Shown piece after piece: positions 1 through 7,315 of a stretch of DNA of 64,000 nucleotides (positions are counted from its first letter, which is position 1; every line of letters begins with the position of its first letter). Both the position numbers and the translations under genes were made by a program. Below the pieces are notes generated by a model. The model had not been told where the DNA came from, ran no database searches, and saw nothing but the letters and a program-made list of their open reading frames with translations. Source of the DNA: Anaerobaca lacustris (GTDB taxonomy: Bacteria > Planctomycetota > Phycisphaerae > Sedimentisphaerales > Anaerobacaceae); assembly GCF_030012215.1 (NCBI RefSeq), contig NZ_JASCXX010000012.1, positions 1-64,000 of the forward strand. The letters are read 5' to 3'.

Positions 1-1
1 G

Positions 2-61
2 GTTCGCCTCTACGACAGGGCACTGTCGGCCGAGGAGGTCGCAGCGCTGGCCGGTCTGTAA
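2..61 (+). CDS. C-terminal end of a LamG (concanavalin A-like) domain protein, cut by the window edge
   Basis: Only the last 19 codons are present, ending VRLYDRALSAEEVAALAGL and TAA. The phrase YDRALSAEEV is the usual last strand of LamG/concanavalin A-like domains in planctomycete secreted proteins, where it follows the sugar-binding beta sandwich. A similar phrase (WNRARTEAEI) closes the LamG domain of the gene at 7316. A strong hairpin terminator follows 50 bases downstream. Nothing can be said about the rest of the protein. Confidence 0.6.
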   Translation, partial: VRLYDRALSAEEVAALAGL

Positions 62-111
62 CGGCATCGGCACGAGCCGTTCAAGACAGGCGAAACGTGT
101 ATGCAGTACTG

Positions 112-147
112 CGGGGCCCACGCCATATTGGCATGGGCCCCGTTTTT
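112..147 (+). terminator. Rho-independent terminator after the LamG gene
   Basis: A perfect 9-bp stem CGGGGCCCA/TGGGCCCCG (112-120 with 134-142) is followed directly by five T residues (143-147). It lies between the end of the partial LamG gene and the convergent plsY gene. Confidence 0.8.
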
Positions 148-194
148 CGTGGAGACCTCGACGTTGCCCCGGAGGCGCGCGTCGGGTTGCCGCT

Positions 195-875
195 TCAGAT
201 CGAGCGATCCTTCTTGCCGCCGATCCTGCTTTCGGTTCCGGCCAGAAGTCTCCGGATATTTTGCCGATGCAGGACAATGACCAGCAAGGGGATGGCGGTC
301 GCGGCGATCAGCAGGGGCCACAAGGTTGCGAGGGGCCAGTCGGGCTTGGCCGCGACGGCGATAGCCAGCGTTACGGGGAAGGTGATCGACGCGCAGATGG
401 AAGCCAGCGAGACGTAGCGCCAGGTCGCGGCGCACAGCAGCCAGACCAGCAGGGCGATCAGGGCCGCAACAGTGAAGTATGGCCACAACCCCAGGCCCAC
501 GCCGAAGCTGGTGGAGACGCCCTTGCCCCCCTTGAATCGCAGATAGACCGGGAAGACGTGGCCCAGAATGGCGGCCACGCCCACGGCCAGCCACAAGGCC
601 AAAAAGCCGGGGCCGACCGTTGCCGCATCGGTCTCCGGCAGGCTCCCGGCGGCCGCTCTCGCCGCCACCATCGGCACGAGGCCCTTCAGCACGTCCAGGG
701 CGAAGCACGTATAGCCCCGCCTGCGCCCGCACGCCCGCGCCAGATTCGTTGCGCCGATGTTGCCCGATCCGACCGTTCGCAGGTCCTGGCCGTGCATCCG
801 GGCGATGATCTGGGCGAACGGGATCGCGCCGACCAGATAGGCGACTACAATGGCTGGAACGAACACACCGAGCAT
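195..875 (-). CDS. plsY: Glycerol-3-phosphate acyltransferase PlsY
   Basis: PlsY is the integral membrane enzyme that transfers an acyl group from acyl-phosphate to sn-glycerol-3-phosphate, the first step of phospholipid synthesis in most bacteria. The 226-residue protein has the family's usual length and several membrane helices (about 4-22, 86-104, 130-160 and 170-205). The two diagnostic motifs are intact: GSGNIGATN at 36-44 and GHVFPVYLRFKGGKGV at 105-120, the latter forming the phosphate and glycerol-phosphate binding sites. The gene stands alone, convergent with the partial LamG gene. Only a weak ribosome binding site (GCAGG) precedes the ATG. Confidence 0.95.
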   Translation of the reverse strand: MLGVFVPAIVVAYLVGAIPFAQIIARMHGQDLRTVGSGNIGATNLARACGRRRGYTCFALDVLKGLVPMVAARAAAGSLPETDAATVGPGFLALWLAVGVAAILGHVFPVYLRFKGGKGVSTSFGVGLGLWPYFTVAALIALLVWLLCAATWRYVSLASICASITFPVTLAIAVAAKPDWPLATLWPLLIAATAIPLLVIVLHRQNIRRLLAGTESRIGGKKDRSI

Positions 876-1444
876 CTTGACCTGCGTCTCAAATCACTCT
901 GGATTCCTTGAGGCGGCGATTCGTTGACCCCGCCGCCGACCATGAGGGGAGATTCTATTCGCTGCCGCGTCCGCAGGCAAGCGGAGACGGAAGATGGCGA
1001 GAATTGGCTTGCATCGAGCTCGTCGGATATGGTACAAATAGTGTAGGCCGGTTGCGAGGGGTCTGGGCACGCGCGACAGGTCGGATGTGGTGATTTCAAG
1101 ATTCTGTGGTGATACGGACCGTCGCTCGTATCGGTGGTCGCGTTGTACGGTCAGGATCGGAGGCCCTGATGGAGTGTGTGGTGTTACGCACGTGGTCAGG
1201 GGGGCTGGGTGCTCATTTCTGGGCTGCGGTTGTGCCCATCTCACGGCATGGTATGGTCCCTCATGCGGCCGGGGGAGCACGACCGCTCATTCATTCAACG
1301 ATTCCATTCGAGAAAACGTTCCGAGGTCGAGGACGGCGGTTATGGTCTGCGCGTCCGGGCGGAATGATTCGATATCGCGGAGGGAAGCGACCCGGCGCGT
1401 GGCCGGAGCGAACCTGTTACGACCCTGTTTGAAGGAGGATTGTC
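876..1444. other. Intergenic region between plsY and the first modular gene
   Basis: This 570-base stretch holds no convincing gene; the short open frames have no family signature. It contains a possible promoter pointing right, TTGCAT (1009-1014), 18 bases, TACAAA (1033-1038), which is weak and far from the next start. Its last 84 bases are the duplicated leader described separately. Confidence 0.5.
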
Positions 1445-1447
1445 ATG
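1361..1447 (+). repeat. Duplicated 87-bp leader, copy A
   Basis: From GGAATGATTC to the ATG of the gene at 1445 the sequence matches 4389-4475 at 86 of 87 positions (one T/C change). It contains two small potential hairpins, GGG-AAGCGA-CCC and CCGGC-GCGTG-GCCGG, and the ribosome binding site GAAGGAGG. Such identity in a noncoding leader, when the coding sequence right after it differs, suggests recent duplication or a conserved regulatory role. I could not match it to a known riboswitch class. Confidence 0.85.
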
Positions 1448-4138
1448 AGTAGAAAGTGCATTGGATTGATTGCCGCTGTTCTGGTCTCACTGGTTTTGGT
1501 GGGATCGGTGCATGGACAGTCGGTGAAGGTCAGTTTTGAAATGGCCGCCACGGCGACGGAGGAAGGGTATCTCAAGGACAGCGGATTGCCGTTTGGGGAC
1601 CGTGGGAACGGCTGGAGTTACGGCTGGAGCCGGGACATCAGCGCCGATGGCCGCGAGCGAAATGCTGGGAATTCTCCAAACAAGGCATGGGACACCCTGA
1701 TGCATCTCCAGAAGGGCGCCGCCGCCGTCTGGGAGATCGAGATCGCCAACGGTGTGTACAACATCTACATCGTTGCCGGCGATCCCGGCTACACCGATCA
1801 GACCAACAACTTCGACGTCGAAGGCGTGATCATCGAGGACCCGGACGGACAAGCGGGCAATTTCGATGAAATGACCGCGACGGTCACGGTGTCTGACGGT
1901 CGGCTGACCCTTCAGCCGGCCGCTGGAGCGGCGAACTCCAAGATTTGCCTGATCGAAATCACGCTGGCCATGGCGCCGGAGTCGGCCCGTTCGCCGAGTC
2001 CCGCCACGGAGGTGACTGATGTGCCCCGCGACGTCATCCTGGGTTGGGAGCCGGGCGAGGGCGTCTCGGCACACGATGTCTATTTCGGGACCAGTCTCGA
2101 TGACGTCAGCAGTGCCAGCCGAGCCGACCCGATGGGGGTCCTGGTCAGCCAGGGCCAGACCGCGTTGACCTACGATTCGGCAGATCTGCTCGACTTCGAT
2201 ACGACGTACTACTGGCGAATCGACGAGGTCCTCACCGCCGGCGGCATCTTCGAGGGCGAGGTCTGGAGCTTCACCACCGAGCCGTTTGCCTATGCGATTC
2301 AGAACGTGATCGCGACTGCGTCCAGCTCTTCGGCCGATACGACGCCGGGGAATACTGTCGACGGCTCCGGACTCAACGAGAACGACCAGCACTCGACCGA
2401 GAGTTCAGACATGTGGCTCACAGCCGCCGATGCGGAAAGACCCGCCTGGATCCAGTACGAGTTCGATCGCGTCTACAAGATGCACGAGTTGTTGGTTTGG
2501 AACTACAACGTGCAGTTCGAGCCGGTGCTCGGTTTCGGGGCCAAGGACGTCACCGTGGAGTACTCGGTGGATGGCGCGGAGTGGGCCGTTCTGGGCGATG
2601 TCGAATTCGCCCGGGCCGCGGCCACGGCCAGTTACGTCGCCAACACGACGGTGGATATGGCGGGCGTTGGCGCCAGGTATGTCCGGCTGGTCATCCAGAA
2701 CAACTGGGGCGTCCTGCCGCAGATCGGTCTGAGCGAAGTCCGCTTCCTGTACATTCCCGCCCAGGCCCGAGAGCCGCAACCGGCCGACGGGGTTATGGAT
2801 GTCGATCCCGAGACCGTGCTGAGCTGGCGCGCGGGGCGCGATGCAGCATCGCATGATGTGTATCTCGGCACCGATGCAGAAGACGTGCCGCTGGTCGACA
2901 GTGTCGCGGGAGCCTCTCTTGTACCAGATGAGCTGATCTTTGGGACCACCTACTACTGGCAGGTCGACGCGGTCAGTGATGAAGTCTGGGCCGGCGCTCT
3001 GTGGAGCTTTGTGACGCAGGAGTACCGATTGATCGACGGGTTTGAGACGTATACCGACGACATCGAAGCGGGCGAGGCGATCTTCGACACGTGGCTCGAC
3101 GGCTGGGTCAACGACACCGGCTCGACGGTTGGCTACCTCGAAACTCCGTTCGCCGAGCGGACGATTGTCCGCAATGGCTCTCAGTCGATGCCGCTGCAGT
3201 ATGACAATACGGTCTCGCCGTTCTACTCAGAAACCGAGCGAACGTTCGATTCGCCACAGAACTGGACGGTCAACGGGGCTGATACGCTGCATCTGTTCGT
3301 CGCCGGGCAGGGTGCGGCCTTCGCCGAGACCGCCGAGGGCACGATACTCGTTACCGGCGGCGGGGCCGATATCTGGAATACGGCCGACGAGTTCCGCTAC
3401 GTGTACAAGACGCTCACCGGCAATGGCTCGATGACCGTCCGGGTGCTCAGCAACGGCACGGGGACCAACGCCTGGGCCAAGGGCGGCCCGATGATCCGCC
3501 AGAGTCTCGACGCCGGTGCGATCAATGTGATGGGCGCGGTCACCGGCGGCGATGGCGACGGCGGGACGTTCCAGTGGCGTCCGACGGCGGGTGGTGTCTC
3601 GGAATCGAGCCGAACGCTGACCGGCATTGCGCCGCCCTACTGGGTCCGGATGACACGCCAGGGCAACACGTTTACGGTCGAGATGTCGGCCGACGGCGAG
3701 CAGTGGGAGCAGCAGGGTGCCACTCCCGTTGACATCACGATGCAGGACCCGGTCCTGATCGGCCTGGCAGTCACGTCGCACGTTGCCGGTGAGTTGCGGA
3801 CGTACGAGTTCGATAGCGTTTCGACGACGGGCAACGTCACGGGCAATTGGCAGGTGGCGGCGGTCGGCGCCGAGCAGGGCGAAGGCAACGCCCCGGCATC
3901 GCTGTATGTGGCGTTGGAGGACGCGACGGGCAAGGTGGCGGTGGTGAGCCATCCGGACCTGGTGACCCGTGGCGACTGGAACGCGTGGGTGATTCCGCTG
4001 AGTGATTTCGTGGGCGTCAATGCCAGCCGTATCCAAACGATGTACATCGGTGTCGGCGATCGCAATGCGCCGACCGCCGGCGGCACCGGCATCGTCTACA
4101 TCGACGACATCGGTTTCGGCCGACCCATGACGGAATAG
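1445..4138 (+). CDS. Secreted modular protein, paralogue 1 (galactose-binding-like N-module, Fn3-like, F5/8C, split C-terminal domain)
   Basis: The 897-residue protein starts with a signal peptide (1-25, ending VHGQ). Modules in order: a malectin-like or other galactose-binding-type beta sandwich (about 28-175, with YGW and VYNIYIVAGDP), an Fn3-like domain (178-280), an F5/8-type-C discoidin domain (281-440), a second Fn3-like domain (441-527), then a 120-residue segment starting with DGFETYTDD (528-650). A DUF1349-like sandwich follows (about 652-796, with WVRMTRQGNTF), and then a final segment ending YIDDIGFGRP. The two outer C-terminal segments read like halves of one jelly-roll domain split by the DUF1349-like insertion. 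No catalytic motif or sorting signal is visible. An extracellular glycan-binding role is inferred. Paralogues lie at 4473, 7316 and 22856. Confidence 0.85.
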   Translation: MSRKCIGLIAAVLVSLVLVGSVHGQSVKVSFEMAATATEEGYLKDSGLPFGDRGNGWSYGWSRDISADGRERNAGNSPNKAWDTLMHLQKGAAAVWEIEIANGVYNIYIVAGDPGYTDQTNNFDVEGVIIEDPDGQAGNFDEMTATVTVSDGRLTLQPAAGAANSKICLIEITLAMAPESARSPSPATEVTDVPRDVILGWEPGEGVSAHDVYFGTSLDDVSSASRADPMGVLVSQGQTALTYDSADLLDFDTTYYWRIDEVLTAGGIFEGEVWSFTTEPFAYAIQNVIATASSSSADTTPGNTVDGSGLNENDQHSTESSDMWLTAADAERPAWIQYEFDRVYKMHELLVWNYNVQFEPVLGFGAKDVTVEYSVDGAEWAVLGDVEFARAAATASYVANTTVDMAGVGARYVRLVIQNNWGVLPQIGLSEVRFLYIPAQAREPQPADGVMDVDPETVLSWRAGRDAASHDVYLGTDAEDVPLVDSVAGASLVPDELIFGTTYYWQVDAVSDEVWAGALWSFVTQEYRLIDGFETYTDDIEAGEAIFDTWLDGWVNDTGSTVGYLETPFAERTIVRNGSQSMPLQYDNTVSPFYSETERTFDSPQNWTVNGADTLHLFVAGQGAAFAETAEGTILVTGGGADIWNTADEFRYVYKTLTGNGSMTVRVLSNGTGTNAWAKGGPMIRQSLDAGAINVMGAVTGGDGDGGTFQWRPTAGGVSESSRTLTGIAPPYWVRMTRQGNTFTVEMSADGEQWEQQGATPVDITMQDPVLIGLAVTSHVAGELRTYEFDSVSTTGNVTGNWQVAAVGAEQGEGNAPASLYVALEDATGKVAVVSHPDLVTRGDWNAWVIPLSDFVGVNASRIQTMYIGVGDRNAPTAGGTGIVYIDDIGFGRPMTE

Positions 4139-4170
4139 CGTCATCTGTCGAACGGAAGGGATGTACCGTG

Positions 4171-4201
4171 CGTAGCTCCAACGCCTTCGGTTGGAGCTAC
4201 G
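4171..4201 (+). terminator. Hairpin after paralogue 1, copy 1 of a duplicated element
   Basis: A perfect 12-bp stem CGTAGCTCCAAC/GTTGGAGCTACG (4171-4182 with 4190-4201) encloses the loop GCCTTCG. It is followed by CCTTCTTGTATAGT rather than a clean T tract. The same element occurs at 7244-7274 after paralogue 2. It probably terminates transcription. The conserved TATAGT just downstream looks like a -10 box, so terminator and promoter may be fused. Confidence 0.65.
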
Positions 4202-4297
4202 CCTTCTTGTATAGTTCTGTATCAGACGAAAGGGGATTCTCGGCGTTCAGAGAACGAAGTGTCGTGTTGTGGCGGTATTCCTTCTTCGGCGGGATGC
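4202..4297 (+). pseudogene. Decayed 5' end of a further paralogue (promoter, RBS, lost start codon)
   Basis: This stretch aligns with 7275-7380, the promoter, RBS and signal-peptide coding start of paralogue 3. Matching landmarks: GTATAGT, then AAAGGGGATTC against AAAGGAGATTC, then GCGTTCAGA against ATGTTCAGA, then GCGGTATTCCTTCTTCG against GCGGTGTTCCTCTTCG. The start codon has become GCG and small indels break the frame. Together with the preceding hairpin it looks like the remnant of a gene start left between paralogues 1 and 2. The alignment was made by eye. Confidence 0.5.
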
Positions 4298-4388
4298 CCA
4301 GATGATGTGGCAATTCAACAGTTCGACGTGGTTCTCGATAGAGTGTTCCGCGCCAGAATGGCGGCGGCCGGAGTGTCCCCGGACCGCA

Positions 4389-4475
4389 GGAACGATTCGA
4401 TATCGCGGAGGGAAGCGACCCGGCGCGTGGCCGGAGCGAACCTGTTACGACCCTGTTTGAAGGAGGATTGTCATG
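4389..4475 (+). repeat. Duplicated 87-bp leader, copy B
   Basis: It matches copy A (1361-1447) at 86 of 87 positions and ends in the start codon of the gene at 4473, with RBS GAAGGAGG. The first coding residues are also similar (MGRK against MSRK), after which the two genes' N-terminal modules are unrelated. Confidence 0.85.
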
Positions 4476-7211
4476 GGTAGAAAATGTACTTGGCTCATGG
4501 TGTTGCTTGGCGTTGTGCTCTTTGTCGCAGGCACGGTCCAGGCGCAGTTGATTACTGGTGTCGAACGGCGGGGCAGCACCTTTGCTCCACCTCAGGTGGC
4601 CCCTGACCCACTTGCCGACAATTCCCCTTGTTATGTCGATCGTGTCCATCAATACACCGATATCCCCGAGTTTCTTCTTGGGGCTGAGTACGTCATGGTG
4701 GCCAACGACGACAAGAACCCGGCCACCTACGAGTTGGACGTGACGTTGTCCGGCAATGCGATCTTGTATCTGATCCTCGACAATCGTCTCGGTGGTGGCA
4801 GCATGACCGCGCCCGGTCCGGTTGGCAACCCCATGCCCTGGGTGCTGGAGATGGGGTTCGTCAACCTGGAGGTGGACCTCGGTATCGACGAGGGCGCCGA
4901 TGGAACGATCAACCAACGGTCCACCATTTGGGCTCTGGAAGTCAAGAGGGGGACCATTACGTTGTTTGCGCAGAACGACGGCGGCAGCCGAAACATGTAC
5001 GGCGTGGCAGCGCTGCCGAGCACGCCGGCGGGTGTTGCCTCCGCGCCTGCGCCCGAGGACGAGGCCGACGACGTCCCGCGCGAGGTCGTGTTGAGTTGGA
5101 CAGCCGGCGAATTTGCCGCGACCCATGATGTGTATCTTGGAACGGCGTTCGACGATGTCAACGACGCCAGCCGGGCCGATCCGAGAGGTGTGCTTGTCAG
5201 TCAGGGTCAGACGGCCACCAGTTACGATCCGCCGGACCTGCTGGAATTCGGTGCGACCTATTACTGGCGGATCGATGAGGTCAACGCCGCGCCCGACAAC
5301 ACGATCTTCAAGGGCACGGTGTGGAGCTTCGCGACCGAGCCGTTCGCCTATGCGATTCAGAACGTGATCGCGACCGCGTCCAGCTCCTCGGCCGATACAG
5401 CGCCGGCGAATACCGTCGACGGCTCCGGACTCAACGAGGACGATCAGCACTCAACGGCGGCCTCGGACATGTGGCTCACAGCCGCCGATGCGGAACTGCC
5501 GATCTGGATCCAGTACGAGTTCGATCGCGTCTACAAGATGCACGAGTTGTTGGTCTGGAACTACAACGTGCAGTTCGAGCCGGTGCTCGGCTTCGGGGCC
5601 AAGGACGTCACCGTGGAGTACTCGGTGGATGGCGCCGAGTGGGCCGTTCTGGGCGATGTCGAATTCGCCCGGGCCGCGGCCACGGCCAGTTACGTCGCCA
5701 ACACGGCGGTGGATATGGCGGGCGTTGGCGCCAGGTATGTCCGGCTGGTCATCCAGAACAACTGGGGCGTCCTGCCGCAGATCGGTCTGAGCGAAGTCCG
5801 CTTCCTGTACATTCCCGCCCAGGCCCGCGAGCCGCAACCGGCCTCCGGCGGGACCGACGCAAGCGTCGATTCGGTTCTGACCTGGCGGGCCGGGCGAGAC
5901 GCCGTCTCACATGAGGTCTACTTCGGCACGGACGCCGATGAGTTGCCGCTGGCCGGCAGCCCCGCCCAGGCCGCGTTCGCGGCGTCGCTCGAGTTCGGCA
6001 CAACGTACTACTGGCAGGTGGACGAAGTTGGCGACGATGCCGTCTGGCCCGGCGAGCTCTGGAGCTTCGCGACCCAGGAGTATCGGTTGATCGACGGCTT
6101 CGAAACCTACACCGACGACATCGACGCCGGCGAGGCGATCTTCGACACGTGGCTCGACGGCTGGGTCAACAGCACCGGCTCGACGGTGGGCCACCTCGAA
6201 ACCCCGTTTGCCGAGCGGACCATTGTCCACAGCGGCTCTCAGTCGATGCCGCTGCAGTATGACAATACGGTCTCGCCGTTCTATTCGGAGGCCGAGCGCA
6301 CGTTTGCCTCACCGCAGAACTGGACCGGCAACGGGGCCGACACGCTGGTGGTGTACTTCCAGGGGCTTCCGGCGTCGTTCCTGGAGTTGGCGGACGGCAA
6401 GATCATTCTTGGCGCGGCCGGGGCCGACATCTGGGGTACGGCCGACGAGTTCCGTTTCGCCTACAAGAATCTCAACGGGGATGGCTCGCTTATTGCCTAT
6501 GTGGAGAGCGTGTCGCGCGCGAACGAATGGACCAAGGCCGGCGTGATGATCCGTGAGACGCTGCAGCCTGGTTCGAAGTTTGCAGCGGTGTATTCGACGC
6601 CGGACTACGGGTGCCGTTATCAGGCCCGTTTGACCATGGGCGTGGATGCTGTCAGCGACAGCTCGATTGCCACGGCCGAGCAGATTGCCTTGCGTGCGCC
6701 CCACTGGGTGAAAATCGAGCGCGTGGGCAACGCCTTCAACGGCTACTACTCGACGGACGGTGAGAACTGGACCGCCATGGCGTGGAATCCGCAGACGATC
6801 GTGATGGGAGCGAACGCGTACATCGGCCTGGCGTTGACCAGCCACGTCACGGGGGTCCTGGCCAGCGCCGAGTTCTCGGGGATGACCACGACGGGCAACG
6901 TCAGCGGTCAGTGGACGGTCGAGACGATCGGTCCGGCGCAGCCGGAGGGCAACAGCGCGGCGCCGCTCTACGTGCGCGTGGAAGACGCGACGGGCAAGGC
7001 GGCGAGCGTGACTCATCCGGCCGGCAACGGAGCCGTCTTCCTGGCCGGGTGGAACGAGTGGCAGATCCCGCTGAGCGAGTTTGCCGGCGTGAATCTGAGC
7101 CGGGTGGACACGATGACCATCGGCGTTGGCAATCGGACCAGCCCGGCCGCCGGCGGCACCGGCATCGTCTACATCGACGACATCGGTTTCGGCAGGCCCG
7201 CTGCACAATAG
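4473..7211 (+). CDS. Secreted modular protein, paralogue 2 (unique N-module, Fn3-like, F5/8C, split C-terminal domain)
   Basis: The protein has 912 residues with a signal peptide (1-24, ending VQAQ). The N-terminal module (about 25-183) has no similarity I recognise to paralogue 1 and no LamG signature; it may be another beta-sandwich. From residue 184 the layout repeats paralogue 1: Fn3-like (184-290), F5/8C (291-451), Fn3-like (452-538), DGFETYTDD segment (539-655), DUF1349-like (660-805) and the closing segment ending YIDDIGFGRP. The F5/8C coding stretch (about 5505-5840) is nearly identical in bases to that of paralogue 1, including silent positions. No enzyme motif is seen, and extracellular binding is inferred. 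Confidence 0.85.
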   Translation: MGRKCTWLMVLLGVVLFVAGTVQAQLITGVERRGSTFAPPQVAPDPLADNSPCYVDRVHQYTDIPEFLLGAEYVMVANDDKNPATYELDVTLSGNAILYLILDNRLGGGSMTAPGPVGNPMPWVLEMGFVNLEVDLGIDEGADGTINQRSTIWALEVKRGTITLFAQNDGGSRNMYGVAALPSTPAGVASAPAPEDEADDVPREVVLSWTAGEFAATHDVYLGTAFDDVNDASRADPRGVLVSQGQTATSYDPPDLLEFGATYYWRIDEVNAAPDNTIFKGTVWSFATEPFAYAIQNVIATASSSSADTAPANTVDGSGLNEDDQHSTAASDMWLTAADAELPIWIQYEFDRVYKMHELLVWNYNVQFEPVLGFGAKDVTVEYSVDGAEWAVLGDVEFARAAATASYVANTAVDMAGVGARYVRLVIQNNWGVLPQIGLSEVRFLYIPAQAREPQPASGGTDASVDSVLTWRAGRDAVSHEVYFGTDADELPLAGSPAQAAFAASLEFGTTYYWQVDEVGDDAVWPGELWSFATQEYRLIDGFETYTDDIDAGEAIFDTWLDGWVNSTGSTVGHLETPFAERTIVHSGSQSMPLQYDNTVSPFYSEAERTFASPQNWTGNGADTLVVYFQGLPASFLELADGKIILGAAGADIWGTADEFRFAYKNLNGDGSLIAYVESVSRANEWTKAGVMIRETLQPGSKFAAVYSTPDYGCRYQARLTMGVDAVSDSSIATAEQIALRAPHWVKIERVGNAFNGYYSTDGENWTAMAWNPQTIVMGANAYIGLALTSHVTGVLASAEFSGMTTTGNVSGQWTVETIGPAQPEGNSAAPLYVRVEDATGKAASVTHPAGNGAVFLAGWNEWQIPLSEFAGVNLSRVDTMTIGVGNRTSPAAGGTGIVYIDDIGFGRPAAQ

Positions 7212-7243
7212 CGTTATTTGTCGGATCGAGAAGATGTATCGTG

Positions 7244-7274
7244 CGTAGCTCCAACGCCTTCGGTTGGAGCTACG
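7244..7274 (+). terminator. Hairpin after paralogue 2, copy 2 of the duplicated element
   Basis: The same 12-bp stem and GCCTTCG loop as 4171-4201 (stem 7244-7255 with 7263-7274) stands 33 bases after the stop codon of paralogue 2. TATAGT follows at about 7282-7287, and the RBS AAAAGGAG and ATG of paralogue 3 follow within 45 bases, so it probably also lies in the promoter region of that gene. Confidence 0.65.
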
Positions 7275-7315
7275 CCTTCGTGTATAGTGCCGTACCAGGT
7301 AAAAGGAGATTCCCT

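Larger units (their letters stand above)
4139..4472. other. Intergenic region between paralogues 1 and 2
   Basis: It holds, in order, the hairpin at 4171-4201, the decayed gene start at 4202-4297, about 90 bases in which I see nothing, and leader copy B at 4389-4475. No intact gene is present. Confidence 0.7.

Noticed and set aside
1361-1447. Leader considered as a known riboswitch
   Set aside because: I could not match the core of any class I know; only two short hairpins can be drawn.
6782-7315. In-frame extension upstream of paralogue 3
   Set aside because: The frame happens to be open across the end of paralogue 2, but the RBS and signal peptide fix the start at 7316.
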